DNA from: SYOC01 sp964441775
GTDB lineage: Bacteria; Desulfobacterota; Binatia; Bin18
Assembly: GCA_964441775.1 (NCBI GenBank)
Contig: CAYTVL010000031.1
Coordinates: 1-64,000 of the forward strand
Reading direction: 5' to 3'
DNA length: 64,000 nt
Each line of letters opens with the position of its first letter. Positions within the stretch are counted from its first letter, which is position 1. A program made the position numbers and the translations under genes. Shown here piece by piece: positions 1 to 8,429 of the stretch. The notes beneath the pieces were generated by a model. It was not told where the DNA came from, searched no databases, and saw only the letters and a list, made by a program, of their open reading frames with translations.

Positions 1-47
1 CGCCTTCTCTATCCTAACTCCTTCTTTTTACAAGGGTCGAAGCGCGT

Positions 48-560
48 TCACCCTGAGTAAGACCCAAGCAACTTGCCAAGATCGTACTCTCGTTCTGCTT
101 CATCCGATGCCACAGGTGTGAAGTCGAAAAAGAGCCCTTTTCGCCAACCAAAGGAAAGAAGGCAAACCACTGCTGCATTCTTTGGAATGTCTACTCCTTG
201 AAACTCGATTTCGTTAATATCAGTAATATCGTCCTCTAAGACCGGCTCTCCGGCCTGAATTGACCTCGCAGCACGCGCTCGAATGAGCATCGAGAGTTCA
301 TTAACATACACCGTTGCGCTCAAATCTCTCTGTATGATCGCTAGCAGGTGATCAATCATTGAAGGGCGAACATTTGCTCCGGCTGGCAGCTTCGAAATCA
401 GGATATTTGGAAAGCCTTCCAATCTTGAGATGAATAGCTCTCCATCCTCAGAAGAAGTAAACTCACACACCACAACTTTTACGGGATGTCCCTCTATCCC
501 TGTTGCATCTTCAGAGGCATAACCAGCTGGCTTTTCAGTTAGTTGGATCTTGTACGGCAC
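48..560 (-). CDS. Hypothetical protein, possible integron-cassette gene
   Basis: A 170-residue protein of no family I recognise, reading from a GTG start at 558-560 with a GGAGA ribosome binding site about nine bases upstream. It is soluble, acidic, with no signal peptide or membrane segment. The codons are less GC-rich than those of the core genes further right. The gene starts about 25 bases beyond the inner end of a split attC-like site (585-591 plus 2363-2455) and reads in the same minus orientation as that site, as the next gene of a cassette array would. The downstream attC that would close the cassette lies outside the window, so cassette status is inference. Confidence 0.55.
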   Translation of the reverse strand: MPYKIQLTEKPAGYASEDATGIEGHPVKVVVCEFTSSEDGELFISRLEGFPNILISKLPAGANVRPSMIDHLLAIIQRDLSATVYVNELSMLIRARAARSIQAGEPVLEDDITDINEIEFQGVDIPKNAAVVCLLSFGWRKGLFFDFTPVASDEAEREYDLGKLLGSYSG

Positions 561-591
561 GAAGCAATCTCCGATTCTTGAGCCGGCTAAC

Positions 592-2359
592 GAGGCTGTA
601 GAAAAACCCCGTTGCCGTTGGTCATCAGCATCTATAGTCCCTCTCGCCAGACCCTAGCAGTTCCTTTTGCCTCTGCAGGGGACCTCGCCATGGACTCAGG
701 TTCCTCGTTGCCAGTCACGCTGGGGGAGTCTCCCTTCACCTCGCATAGCCCAGGTGCGCTAACTTTTCAATGTTGTGCACCACACAATACAGCTTCCATT
801 GCCCATCGACCTTGGTGCGGCCCCGCAGCGTGAAGCGGTCTAGTCGTTTGTTGTGGCGCAGGTTGCCAAAGACCGGCTCCGCTGTCGCAAAGCGGCGGGT
901 GATCATCTCGCGGCCACGGGAACTATCAATCTTGCGTTTCATCCGCGCGGTGTACGTCTCGGGCTTCCCAGCCGTGGGCCCTAGGAACACGGCCACCTGC
1001 CGCACCGGGGTCTTCTCCGGATACCGTAAACAGCGGTCCCGTACCACACAGGCCCCACAGGCCGTCTGACTCCCGGTAAACTTCAGTGCGGTAAAGCCTT
1101 TGAGATCGTGGTGACGTCCGTTGCGGTGCAGCCGTGCCCCGGCTGGGCACACACAATGGGAGTGATCGGCTGCCACCTGAAAGTCCTGCGCCCGAAAGAG
1201 CTGAGGCTTCTGGAGTGGGAGAGTCTTGTTATAGAGCGGCTCCGGTTTGCTCCGGTGCTGCGCTTGTCCACGGTAGCGTGGATCGCGGCGGCGATAGCCA
1301 TTATCCGGCACATAGGCGTCAATGCCCAACTCCCCCAGCGTTTGAAGATTGGTCTCACTAGCATACCCCGCATCAGCGGTGAACACCGTGGCCTCCGTGC
1401 GCCACGCGTGCACCGCCGTGAGGGCAGGTCCTAGCACTTCCTGCTCCTGGCCCACGCCGTGCGCCTGCGCGTCGATGACGATCTGATGCTTTTCGTCCAC
1501 CACCGCTACGCCGGTGTACCCTTGGAGCACCCCCTTGCCGGTGGCCATTTTGGCCGACTCATTGTCGGTGCGATTGGACTTCCGTACACTGCCCCGCACG
1601 CCCCGGCGGTCTTGCGGATGGGCGTGCAGCCAGATGCGCAGCTTAGCCGTCTCCTGCGTTAGGCGCTCGATTTGCCGCGCTTCGCGCTGGCGCAACGACG
1701 GCTCATACGTGTGCGTGAGGTCATCCTCCCGGCGATGGCGCGCTAGCATCTTCTGCACCGCCCGAGCCATCTTGCGGGCTTCCCGCTGGAACTCTTTGCG
1801 CGTCCCGCTTCTGGCCTTAGACGCATTGCTGGGTAGCTTGACCCCGTCAATGGCAAACAGCTCTCGCCCGATCAGCCCCTGGCGATCACACACCACCAAC
1901 ACTGGGGTAAACAGCGCACTCAGCGCCTCGCCCCCACTACTCACAAACGCCGCTAGGGTGGTGAAGTGTGGTGTCGCGCCCCCACTGACCGCCATGAACA
2001 GGACATTCTGTCGACAGGCGCTCTCCATCGCCCGCGAACTCACCAGCCCCCGGGAGTAAGCCAGCAGAATAATCTTGAGCAGCAAGGCTGGGGCATAGGC
2101 GGGCGCGCCTCCGTCGTCGTTGCGATACCGCTGCGCAAACACCGCAAGATCCAGTTCATGATCGATCAAATAACACAACGCATATTCAAACGAGCCGGGC
2201 AGAATCTGCCGCGTGAAATCCACGGTCAGGAGCTTGGGACTCAGATCAATTGGCTTGTAGCGCGCCATCGGGGGCCTCGTCGTCAACAGGCAAGATGCTG
2301 AGACTTTGCTCCCCTGCTGTTCCCGCCGCAAGAGCCGGATGGGGTTTTCCTACAGCCTC
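592..2359 (-). mobile_element. Complete IS1182-family insertion sequence
   Basis: The ends are 19-bp terminal inverted repeats: the left one at 592-610 begins GAGGCTGTAG, and the right one at 2341-2359 is its complement with a single mismatch. The element is 1768 bp and carries one transposase gene on the minus strand. The trinucleotide AAC flanks both ends (589-591 and 2360-2362) and looks like a short target duplication. Removing the element and one AAC restores a continuous attC-like site whose left core then matches that of the site at 5233-5331. Boundaries are read directly from the sequence; the family is assigned from the transposase. Confidence 0.88.
736..2268 (-). CDS. IS1182-family transposase
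   Basis: A DDE transposase of about 510 residues that would cut and rejoin DNA at the inverted repeats of its own element. The family N-terminus begins at MARYKPIDLSP, so I place the start at the ATG at 2266-2268 rather than further upstream. A DGVKL motif around residue 145 and TADAGYASE around residue 295 fit the first and second catalytic aspartates. A Cys-rich segment near residue 400 and a C-terminal NLRHNKRLDRF motif also fit the family. The frame is intact, so the element may still be active. Confidence 0.9.
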   Translation of the reverse strand: MARYKPIDLSPKLLTVDFTRQILPGSFEYALCYLIDHELDLAVFAQRYRNDDGGAPAYAPALLLKIILLAYSRGLVSSRAMESACRQNVLFMAVSGGATPHFTTLAAFVSSGGEALSALFTPVLVVCDRQGLIGRELFAIDGVKLPSNASKARSGTRKEFQREARKMARAVQKMLARHRREDDLTHTYEPSLRQREARQIERLTQETAKLRIWLHAHPQDRRGVRGSVRKSNRTDNESAKMATGKGVLQGYTGVAVVDEKHQIVIDAQAHGVGQEQEVLGPALTAVHAWRTEATVFTADAGYASETNLQTLGELGIDAYVPDNGYRRRDPRYRGQAQHRSKPEPLYNKTLPLQKPQLFRAQDFQVAADHSHCVCPAGARLHRNGRHHDLKGFTALKFTGSQTACGACVVRDRCLRYPEKTPVRQVAVFLGPTAGKPETYTARMKRKIDSSRGREMITRRFATAEPVFGNLRHNKRLDRFTLRGRTKVDGQWKLYCVVHNIEKLAHLGYAR

Positions 2360-2455
2360 AACGCTCCTCCTCAGCCGCCGCAGCCCAACCGTATCCTTTC
2401 GGCTTCATTCCAAACCGCACGCGGGCCGCGGTTAGGCTGGAGGTGCTTGTTAGGC
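2360..2455 (-). other. attC-like integron recombination site, split by the IS1182 element
   Basis: Read on the minus strand, the site opens with the core GCCTAAC at 2455-2449 and should end in GTTAGCC, now found at 591-585 on the far side of the insertion sequence. Joined, the two parts give about 100 bp of imperfect dyad symmetry, with CCTCC/GGAGG, AGCC and CCGC/GCGG blocks pairing between the arms. It shares the block CCGCACGCGGGCCGCG and both core types with the site at 5233-5331. The RYYYAAC core is perfect; the other core deviates from GTTRRRY at one base. Confidence 0.65.
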
Positions 2456-2472
2456 GCGCCTGCCTCCCTGGC

Positions 2473-3678
2473 TCACCCTGCCACTTTGAGAGGCAACTGT
2501 ATTTCTTGCATGCTTAACCCCAGCTCAAATATCCCTATCGCATCTAGGCAGACGTCATTGGAGGGGGGCATTATCGGGGCAGACGCACTATCCCGGAACA
2601 GTTGCTCCAATGGTGAGGTCTTGAACAACGCGTGAGCCCCGCACGCCGTAAGCGCGTTGCGCGTGACGCGTGTGGCAGCTTCACCTGAAAAATATTTGGC
2701 GCGGAAAAGGGCAGATTGCGTGGCTGGGGTGAGTCCCTCATTGTCTGCCATCCACGCTGCATGCCGCATTAGCAACCGCGCGGCTTCTAAATCGACGCTC
2801 ATCTCAGCTACCCGCGTCCGGATCTGAGGATGATAGCTCATGGGCTGCGCAAAGCCCCGCGGCACCCGCTGCTTAAGCGTGTCACACGCGTGGCGATACG
2901 CCGCCGCAGCGATCCCAATGTACACCGTGCCGTAGGCTACTCCCCAATGGTTAATGCTGAGAAACCACTCTATAAAGTTGGGCACGATGAAGCAAAAGTT
3001 CTGCTCCGGGACAAAATACTCGTCTAAGACCACATTGTTGCTACGAGTCCCCCGCATGCCAATGGTGTCCCATACCTCTTCCACTTGTAAGCCCGGAGCC
3101 GGATGCGGCCCGATAAGCATCATCATTTCCAAGGGATTAGTGGAACCTTCAGGATGCACCATCAGCAGGAGGTAATCACAGGCTTCCACCATGGAGGTAA
3201 AGGCTTTGCGGCCCCGTAATCTATACCCGCCGTTCTCCTGTCTCGCCCGCACGCTCGGGGTAAACGTGGGGCCGCCGACGAGGCTAGAGCCCCCCGGTTC
3301 AGAGAACGCGGCGGCAAACAGCTTCTGCTCTTGCACGGCAAGTGTCGCCAGCCGCTGTTTGGCGGGCGGGGAGATAGTCGCGGTGTCCAGAACCAGTCCT
3401 AGTCCGGCGGTGTGCATATTGAACGTCAGCGCAGTTGTGGGACAGCCTTGGGCTAATTCCTCGGCTGCCAGGACCCACCCCAGCATCCCAGCACCCCAGC
3501 CGCCGAGTTCCTTAGGAATCGTGAGCCCGTAGAGTCCTTCCCGTTTGAGTGCTTGATAATTTTCGAGCGGCAGCGAGGTGTCTCGGTCATGCTGGGCGGC
3601 CCGCGTGGCGAAATCGGCGGCCAGTCGGTGACAGACCTCCTGAATCTTTCGGTGTTCTGCCGTAAGCTGAAAATCCAT
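2473..3678 (-). CDS. Acyl-CoA dehydrogenase family flavoprotein
   Basis: A 401-residue FAD enzyme that would oxidise an acyl-CoA or, given its C-terminus, a related substrate. It has the usual N-terminal helical domain (LPLENYQALKREGLYGLTIP), the middle beta domain (AFSEPGGSS, GRKAFTSMVEACDYLLLM, DTIGMRGTRSNNVVLDEYFVP) and a C-terminal helical domain. The end, HALFKTSPLEQLFRD plus a ...NDVCLDAIG tail, is of the type-2 C-terminal class seen in DszC/HpaH-like monooxygenases, so a flavin monooxygenase role is an alternative. A strong AAGGAGGGG site precedes the ATG. The stop is only 17 bases before an attC-like site on the same strand, which is how integron cassette genes end. Confidence 0.85.
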   Translation of the reverse strand: MDFQLTAEHRKIQEVCHRLAADFATRAAQHDRDTSLPLENYQALKREGLYGLTIPKELGGWGAGMLGWVLAAEELAQGCPTTALTFNMHTAGLGLVLDTATISPPAKQRLATLAVQEQKLFAAAFSEPGGSSLVGGPTFTPSVRARQENGGYRLRGRKAFTSMVEACDYLLLMVHPEGSTNPLEMMMLIGPHPAPGLQVEEVWDTIGMRGTRSNNVVLDEYFVPEQNFCFIVPNFIEWFLSINHWGVAYGTVYIGIAAAAYRHACDTLKQRVPRGFAQPMSYHPQIRTRVAEMSVDLEAARLLMRHAAWMADNEGLTPATQSALFRAKYFSGEAATRVTRNALTACGAHALFKTSPLEQLFRDSASAPIMPPSNDVCLDAIGIFELGLSMQEIQLPLKVAG

Positions 3679-3758
3679 TTGTCCCCTCCTTACTGGTGTT
3701 TCCTGGTACTTGATGTGTTCAGGCAGCCTGCTGCTATGAAAATGCCCCGGTAAGTGTA

Positions 3759-4997
3759 CTAGGCAGCTTGTCCGACTTCTTCAAGCGTCACCTTCACTCC
3801 CAGTGCCTCCAGTTTCTTCACTAAACGTTGCCGTTGCTGCTCGACCTGGTGCTGTGTCACGTACTCACTGCCTAAGTCCGTGTAGCCCACGCGGCGACCG
3901 AGCAGATGATAAACCACGCGTAACATGCCATGCGCCACCGCGACGAGCGCTTTCTTCTTGCCCATCCGTTTCACGAGGCGGTAATACTTGGCGGCCAGAC
4001 ACGTCCCCTTCGCCCGCGTCGCTGCCCACGCCGCCTCGACCAGGGCGGTGCGCAGGTACTGGCTCCCCTTGGTCGTTTGTCCACTTCTGCGTTTGCCCGC
4101 TGACTCATTGTTGCCCGGACAGAGTCCGGCCCAACTCGCGAGATGAGCGGCAGAAGGAAACCGCGCCATATCGACCCCCATTTCGGAGACAATCGTGCGT
4201 GCGACATGTTCCCCGATCCCCGGCATACTATCGAGCAACACCACGGCCTCCTTCACGAAAGGGTCGGGGCAGTGCTCCACTTCCTCCCCAACCCGGGTTT
4301 CTACTCGCGCTATGGCGGCATCGAGTTCCTCGACCCGCGCGAGTAATTCGCCCAGCACCCACCGTTGGACTTGCGTCAACCGCCCGACTAACGCGTGGCG
4401 GAGGGCGTCCTTTTTGTTCTTCAGTTTCCCTTGGGCCAGCTCGGCTAACTTCCGCGCATCCTGCTCGCCCTCGGCTAACGCATGCAACATCCCTCGCCCG
4501 CTCAGTCCCAACACATCACTCGCCACTTGCCCTAACTTGATGTTTCCACTCTCCAGGAGTTTCTGCAGCCGATTGGCCACGGCAGTGTGTTCACGCAGCA
4601 GCGTCTGCCGGTACCGCGTTAACTCCCGTAACTCCCGAATCTCCTGCGGCGGTATAAAACTGGCCCGCAATAAGCCATGCCGCAACAAATCCGCCAACCA
4701 CTCGCAATCGCGGACATCGGTCTTTCGTCCGGGGACCGCTTTGATATGCCGTGCGTTGACCAAGATCACCTCGATCGTGCCCTCCAAGAGATTAAACACC
4801 GGCTTCCAGTATACTCCTGTACTCTCGATCGCCACATGCGTACAGCCCTCGCTGGTCAACCAATCGCCCAGCTGGAGTAAGTCCTCGGTCATCGTTGCGA
4901 AGGTGCGTATTTCCTTCCGCCCGCGCTTGATCACACACGCCACCACCGTCTTGGCATGCACGTCGAGCCCACAACAGCACTCGTAGACGACTTCCAT
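3759..4997 (-). CDS. IS110-family transposase (RNA-guided recombinase type)
   Basis: A 412-residue enzyme with the IS110 layout. An N-terminal RuvC-like DEDD domain (GLDVHAKTVVACV near residue 9, AIESTGVYWKPV near 56, KTDVRDCEWLA near 92) is followed by a coiled coil. The C-terminal Tnp20 domain contains LLDSMPGIGEHVARTIVSEM and LASWAGLCPGNNESAGKRR. Members recombine DNA using a serine in the C-terminal domain and a bridge RNA from the element's own non-coding end. The frame is intact. The downstream side leaves only about 80 bases before the acyl-CoA dehydrogenase, so the long non-coding end is upstream (4998-5232), as in the IS110 rather than the IS1111 subgroup. Confidence 0.92.
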   Translation of the reverse strand: MEVVYECCCGLDVHAKTVVACVIKRGRKEIRTFATMTEDLLQLGDWLTSEGCTHVAIESTGVYWKPVFNLLEGTIEVILVNARHIKAVPGRKTDVRDCEWLADLLRHGLLRASFIPPQEIRELRELTRYRQTLLREHTAVANRLQKLLESGNIKLGQVASDVLGLSGRGMLHALAEGEQDARKLAELAQGKLKNKKDALRHALVGRLTQVQRWVLGELLARVEELDAAIARVETRVGEEVEHCPDPFVKEAVVLLDSMPGIGEHVARTIVSEMGVDMARFPSAAHLASWAGLCPGNNESAGKRRSGQTTKGSQYLRTALVEAAWAATRAKGTCLAAKYYRLVKRMGKKKALVAVAHGMLRVVYHLLGRRVGYTDLGSEYVTQHQVEQQRQRLVKKLEALGVKVTLEEVGQAA

Positions 4998-5232
4998 CGC
5001 GTGTTCCTTTCGCCTTTGGCGGGAAGAACCTCATGCAAGTAAGAGTCTGCTATCCGTGCTTCCCCATGACGGGCGCAACAATGCGTGGTGCCTCAGGAGG
5101 CTCTCGGGTCCGGCTAACTTACGGGCTGGGTGCACCAAGGCTGCTCGACCTCATCCGCACCAAAGACTGCAACTACTCTAGCGCTCGCACGCCTGCTTTT
5201 CATCCTGCGTGGTGCCGCCACGCGGCATATTT
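4998..5232 (-). ncRNA. Candidate bridge-RNA region of the IS110 element
   Basis: About 235 non-coding bases upstream of the IS110 transposase, where members of this subgroup encode their bridge RNA. Local stems are visible, for example GCGTGG/CCACGC at 5207-5223. A lone GTTAGCC core, the same heptamer that ends both attC-like sites, lies at 5114-5120 (minus strand) with no matching arm. I cannot place the exact element ends or demonstrate the loops; this is inference from position and family. Confidence 0.3.
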
Positions 5233-5331
5233 GGCTAACGCCAGCCCTCAGCGCGAGCGGCCCGAATGCTGCCTTTCAGATTCAGCAATATCCGCACGCG
5301 GGCCGCGATGCGCTGGAGGGCCGTGTTAGGT
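5233..5331 (-). other. attC-like integron recombination site
   Basis: On the minus strand this 99-bp site starts with ACCTAAC (a perfect RYYYAAC core) followed by A, and ends GGCGTTAGCC, the typical look of attC ends. The two arms pair imperfectly: CTAAC, CCCTC, AGCGC and GCGGCCCG have complements in the other arm, separated by small mismatches and unpaired bases. That is the single-strand-folding architecture integron integrases recognise. The end core GTTAGCC deviates at one base from GTTRRRY. No integrase gene of integron type is seen in the window. Confidence 0.65.
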
Positions 5332-5497
5332 GGGTTATGCCTCTATGCAGCCGTGCAACCGGAAGGAGCTGCCGGATCACTACATTCGGACAGAATTGCG
5401 TACCACACCTGCACTTAATTCATTTTCATCGGTGACTCGCTACTTCTAGTTCCTGAGAGAGGGAACCTACTCTACCGCAGTGTTTGACTATGTAGAC
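5332..5497. other. Gene-free gap between attC-like site and HEAT gene
   Basis: These 166 bases lie between the attC-like site and the stop codon of the HEAT-repeat gene. I see no open frame, hairpin terminator or clear promoter in them. If the HEAT gene is a cassette gene, this would be its trailing non-coding part. Confidence 0.4.
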
Positions 5498-7096
5498 TCA
5501 GTCGTCTGCTAATTTATTAGTCTTGATCAAGTCGGTAGTAATTCCATTAATTATTTCGGGATCCCAGAATTCTACCTCGTACCGCTCCATATACCCCGTC
5601 CCGTAATTCGCCGGATTCTCTTGCACCGTTACGCGGTAACCACCACGATCTTCACGTGTTGTGATCTTAAATTCGCAACCTTCTTCTGTGATTCGAACAG
5701 CATCTCTGAGGTGTTTGTACGCGTGATCCTTTCGACCATAGATTACATTGTCAGGTATCTGCTCATACAACTTTTTAAAGATACGTTCAATGAATGACGA
5801 CCGCTCACTAGCCAATGAAAGCACAATCCCGTAGATTTTGTCATTGTCTGATCCGCCGTTTAGCCTGAGGCGGCCCATAAGGGGTATAATGGCTTCTACA
5901 GCACCCAACTTGCCGAGTGCATGGGCTGCTGCCATGTATACGCTAACATTATCCTCGGAGAGGACTGAGAGGAGCGAATATACTGCACTTGTATCTCCTA
6001 GATTGCCCAGTTCCTCGGCGGCAGCACGCCTTATACCTACGTGTTGGTGACTGAGCATTTCGCGCAGCAGCTGTCGCTTTTCTGGCGTATCTTTCATGGG
6101 TCTCCATAGGCAGCATAAAGCCTCCGCCGCGGTGTTGCGCAGTTGATAACTCTGTTCTTGGCCATTACTATAATGATAATTGTTTAAAGCAGAGATAATT
6201 GCATCCATAGCTCTTGGATCACCAATCCTACCCAAGAGCTCTACAGCTCTGTGTTCTACATGGTCCCCAGCTCCCTGAATATTTATTATGAGGCTAAGCA
6301 GTACATCAATCGCTTTCATTTCGCCTAGTTTAAGCAAGGCTTCGGCCACTTCCAATTTGAAATGCTTACTTCTCACTGATTCTAATGAGATAAGTAGAGG
6401 TGCAATTGCCCTTTTATCGCCGATTTTTGCTAAGGCCACAGCGATGTGACTGCTGATGGCTTCATCCCTATATCTGGATAATGACCATACGTCCCGGGTA
6501 GAACGGGTGGAAGAATTAAATATTTCCAGCAATGGCTGAAACGCTCTGTTATCCCGAAGTTCGCCTAAAGCGGCTATCGAAGCCCAGCAGGCATCATGAT
6601 CTTTTAGCGCTTCAATGAGCAAAGGGAGCCCCAGGCTGCCGATCTCGACGAAAGCTGCAACTGCGCTTTCATATATGCCAGAGTCGTTATGCCCTTTAAC
6701 TCTTAAAGCGGAGATTATCAACGAGATAGCTCTTTCCGAGCGAATGCTACCGCAGATCCTGATTAGTTTTGCGCGGTGATGCGTAAAACTATCATATAAT
6801 TCACGTTGGAACGCCTCAGATTCCAACAGAATAGACACATCGCGCTGGGCAAGTTTTGTCAATGCATCCCAACTCTCTTTGGCTAAAAGGAATAGAACTT
6901 CTTCCTCATGACTAGCCGGGCTCCAACCAAGTTTAGTCAAACCCATAGCCGCTCCGTGTCGGGTTGCCCAGTCACTAAGTGCAGCTACAAGTGGTTGAAT
7001 AGCGCGCACATCCCCTGAATTGCTTAAAGTTTCGACGGCTCGCTGACGTGTCTCCCGGTCTTTTGACTTGAGTTGCCGTAATGTCCACCAATGCAT
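5498..7096 (-). CDS. HEAT-repeat protein
   Basis: A 532-residue protein built mostly of about 30-residue helical HEAT/PBS-lyase-type repeats. Examples are SGDVRAIQPLVAAL near residue 27, LRDNRAFQPLLEIF near 188, IGDKRAIAPLLISLE near 225, IGDPRAMDAIISAL near 292 and LGAVEAIIPLMGRL near 399. The last 100 residues leave the repeat pattern and may form a separate small domain. Such solenoids bind partner proteins; no catalytic motif is visible. The ATG has an AAAGGAATA binding site. Base composition is clearly more AT-rich than the genes to the right, consistent with transfer. It reads toward an attC-like site on the same strand. Confidence 0.85.
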   Translation of the reverse strand: MHWWTLRQLKSKDRETRQRAVETLSNSGDVRAIQPLVAALSDWATRHGAAMGLTKLGWSPASHEEEVLFLLAKESWDALTKLAQRDVSILLESEAFQRELYDSFTHHRAKLIRICGSIRSERAISLIISALRVKGHNDSGIYESAVAAFVEIGSLGLPLLIEALKDHDACWASIAALGELRDNRAFQPLLEIFNSSTRSTRDVWSLSRYRDEAISSHIAVALAKIGDKRAIAPLLISLESVRSKHFKLEVAEALLKLGEMKAIDVLLSLIINIQGAGDHVEHRAVELLGRIGDPRAMDAIISALNNYHYSNGQEQSYQLRNTAAEALCCLWRPMKDTPEKRQLLREMLSHQHVGIRRAAAEELGNLGDTSAVYSLLSVLSEDNVSVYMAAAHALGKLGAVEAIIPLMGRLRLNGGSDNDKIYGIVLSLASERSSFIERIFKKLYEQIPDNVIYGRKDHAYKHLRDAVRITEEGCEFKITTREDRGGYRVTVQENPANYGTGYMERYEVEFWDPEIINGITTDLIKTNKLADD

Positions 7097-7170
7097 AATT
7101 TATTCCTTTAATGACACGTCCACCTTGTGGTGCCTGATACACCTAACTTAGTGATAGACAGCCTACCGTG

Positions 7171-7298
7171 TTCCTATTCGCAGCAACTTGCTGCCAGTAA
7201 TAGCAACATGTTCCTACATTTAGCAATCGAGAAATTCCTACCGGTAGTCACATCGAGGTTCCTATATGTAGCAACACGCTGCTCCTAGATGTAGGAAC
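7171..7298. repeat. Array of six degenerate 17-bp palindromic units
   Basis: Units start near 7171, 7191, 7211, 7235, 7259 and 7282, spaced 20-24 bases. The best copies read TTCCTATATGTAGCAAC, an imperfect palindrome with arms GTTSCTA and TAGSAAC around four bases. The last unit overlaps the stop codon of the gene at 7285-7638. The array fills most of the gap upstream of the HEAT gene. It could be operators, iterons or recombinase arm sites; the shared TGTAGCAA also appears once near 11157 by the tRNA end. Confidence 0.7.
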
Positions 7299-7638
7299 GG
7301 CCATTTTCAACAATGCGCGCCTTGAGCCCCAGGGCGAGGGCGCGATCGTAGCGCAGTTCCCATGCCTGCGCGTCGGCATTCCAAACGCCGCCCGCCTCTT
7401 TCACTTGCTGGCGGAGCGTCTTCTCAGAGAACGCGACCTTTACCAACACTCCTCGTGCGTCCTGCTGTCGCGTGGGAACTTTCCACGGCCACTCTTCCAC
7501 AATGAGCTCTATGGTCTTGAAGCGTTTCTGTTGCTGTTCATCAGATCGATAGCGGACGCAGACGAGACGATCCCCATACTGCGCGCGAAATTTTTTGGCG
7601 CCGCGACTCCCAGGGTGCAGTGTCGTGGTGGTGCGCAT
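7285..7638 (-). CDS. Conserved hypothetical protein of mobile regions
   Basis: A protein of 117 residues starting MRTTTTLHPGSRGAKKF at the ATG at 7636-7638, which has an AGGAGAG site nine bases upstream. A longer reading from 7707 would add a hydrophobic leader but lacks such a site. It contains GDRLVCVRYR, KRFKTIELIVEEWPW and WNADAQAWELRYDRALALGL. I recognise the overall pattern as a recurrent uncharacterised protein near integrases and transposons, but know no function. It is basic at the N-terminus and might bind nucleic acid. Confidence 0.65.
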   Translation of the reverse strand: MRTTTTLHPGSRGAKKFRAQYGDRLVCVRYRSDEQQQKRFKTIELIVEEWPWKVPTRQQDARGVLVKVAFSEKTLRQQVKEAGGVWNADAQAWELRYDRALALGLKARIVENGRSYI

Positions 7639-7796
7639 GCCTTCGCTCTCCTCTTTTGCAAGGAAAATATAAAACGAAAACAAAAAACACAAGAGGAGAC
7701 TCTTCATGCCAATATCCTTAACGCTTTAGGAATAACCGCTAGAGCCGCATCCCTCCTTTGCCGATTGAGTCGCGGTGAGGAAAGCACGGGCCGATG

Positions 7797-8299
7797 CTAG
7801 GATGCTACGAGCTTGTGCCGTAGCACCCCGCCAATGAATTCTTTTCTTTGCTCTCTTCCGTCTCTACCTTCGCCACCGCGCTTTCCACCACCGCTCCTGT
7901 GAACAAGTCTGGATTCATTCCAGTCCCCAACTTTCCAGGAGTCGGAACAACACAATTGCTCCCGTGGCTTCCCCGCGCGGAAGGAGACGCCTGGCTGCTC
8001 ACGAGCCCCAGAATACTGGCGCTGGGGGCTGGCGGCCAAGCGTTGCGGCTTCCGCGCTGAGCGGCTCGTTGTTTTCTCGGCCTGAAAGCACTCCATGCGG
8101 ACCTGACGATCCTCCTCCCCGTGGCGTTCATAGTCCGCTTCATTCTGACCGGCGCGACGACAACACTGCCGAATCTTCATGCCTTCAAAGGTCTCGCCAC
8201 ACGCCGGTCAGTCTTCTTTGCCAACGTGACGCGCCTAGTGTCTGTGTAAACTGCCCCTGCTGTTCGACCACGCGCGCGGTTTCCTGCGTCTTTGCCACG
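7797..8299 (-). pseudogene. Probable decayed hypothetical gene
   Basis: A GTG at 8297-8299 has a strong GAGGAGGAC site and opens a frame (VAKTQETARVVEQQGQFTQT) that ends at a TGA near 8236. The +1 frame continues the same style of sequence (ARHVGKED, then a stop, then PACGETFEGMKIRQCC) and stays open to about 7797, with charged Arg/Gln/Glu-rich composition. The simplest reading is one gene broken by a frameshift and a nonsense codon. I do not recognise the family, and chance open frames on either strand remain possible. Confidence 0.35.
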
Positions 8300-8429
8300 G
8301 ATGTCCTCCTCAAAGAAAAGGGTACAGGAAGCGCTCCGGGCGTCAAGTTTTAGAGGGTTATCCACTTGATCTGTTGAGTTGAAGAACTTGCACTCCTGAT
8401 CATAGGCACCACGAAGGAGGGGTCCCTCA

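Noticed and set aside
3803..4986. Long open frames on the plus strand opposite the IS110 transposase
   Set aside because: Composition is Arg/Ser/Pro-rich and without family features; they are shadows of a GC-rich gene with strong codon bias.
5114..5120. Third attC-like site
   Set aside because: Only the GTTAGCC core is present; I find no matching arm or second core within 150 bases.
7171..7298. CRISPR array
   Set aside because: Units are 17 bp, degenerate and 20-24 bp apart, with no room for spacers and no cas genes in the window.
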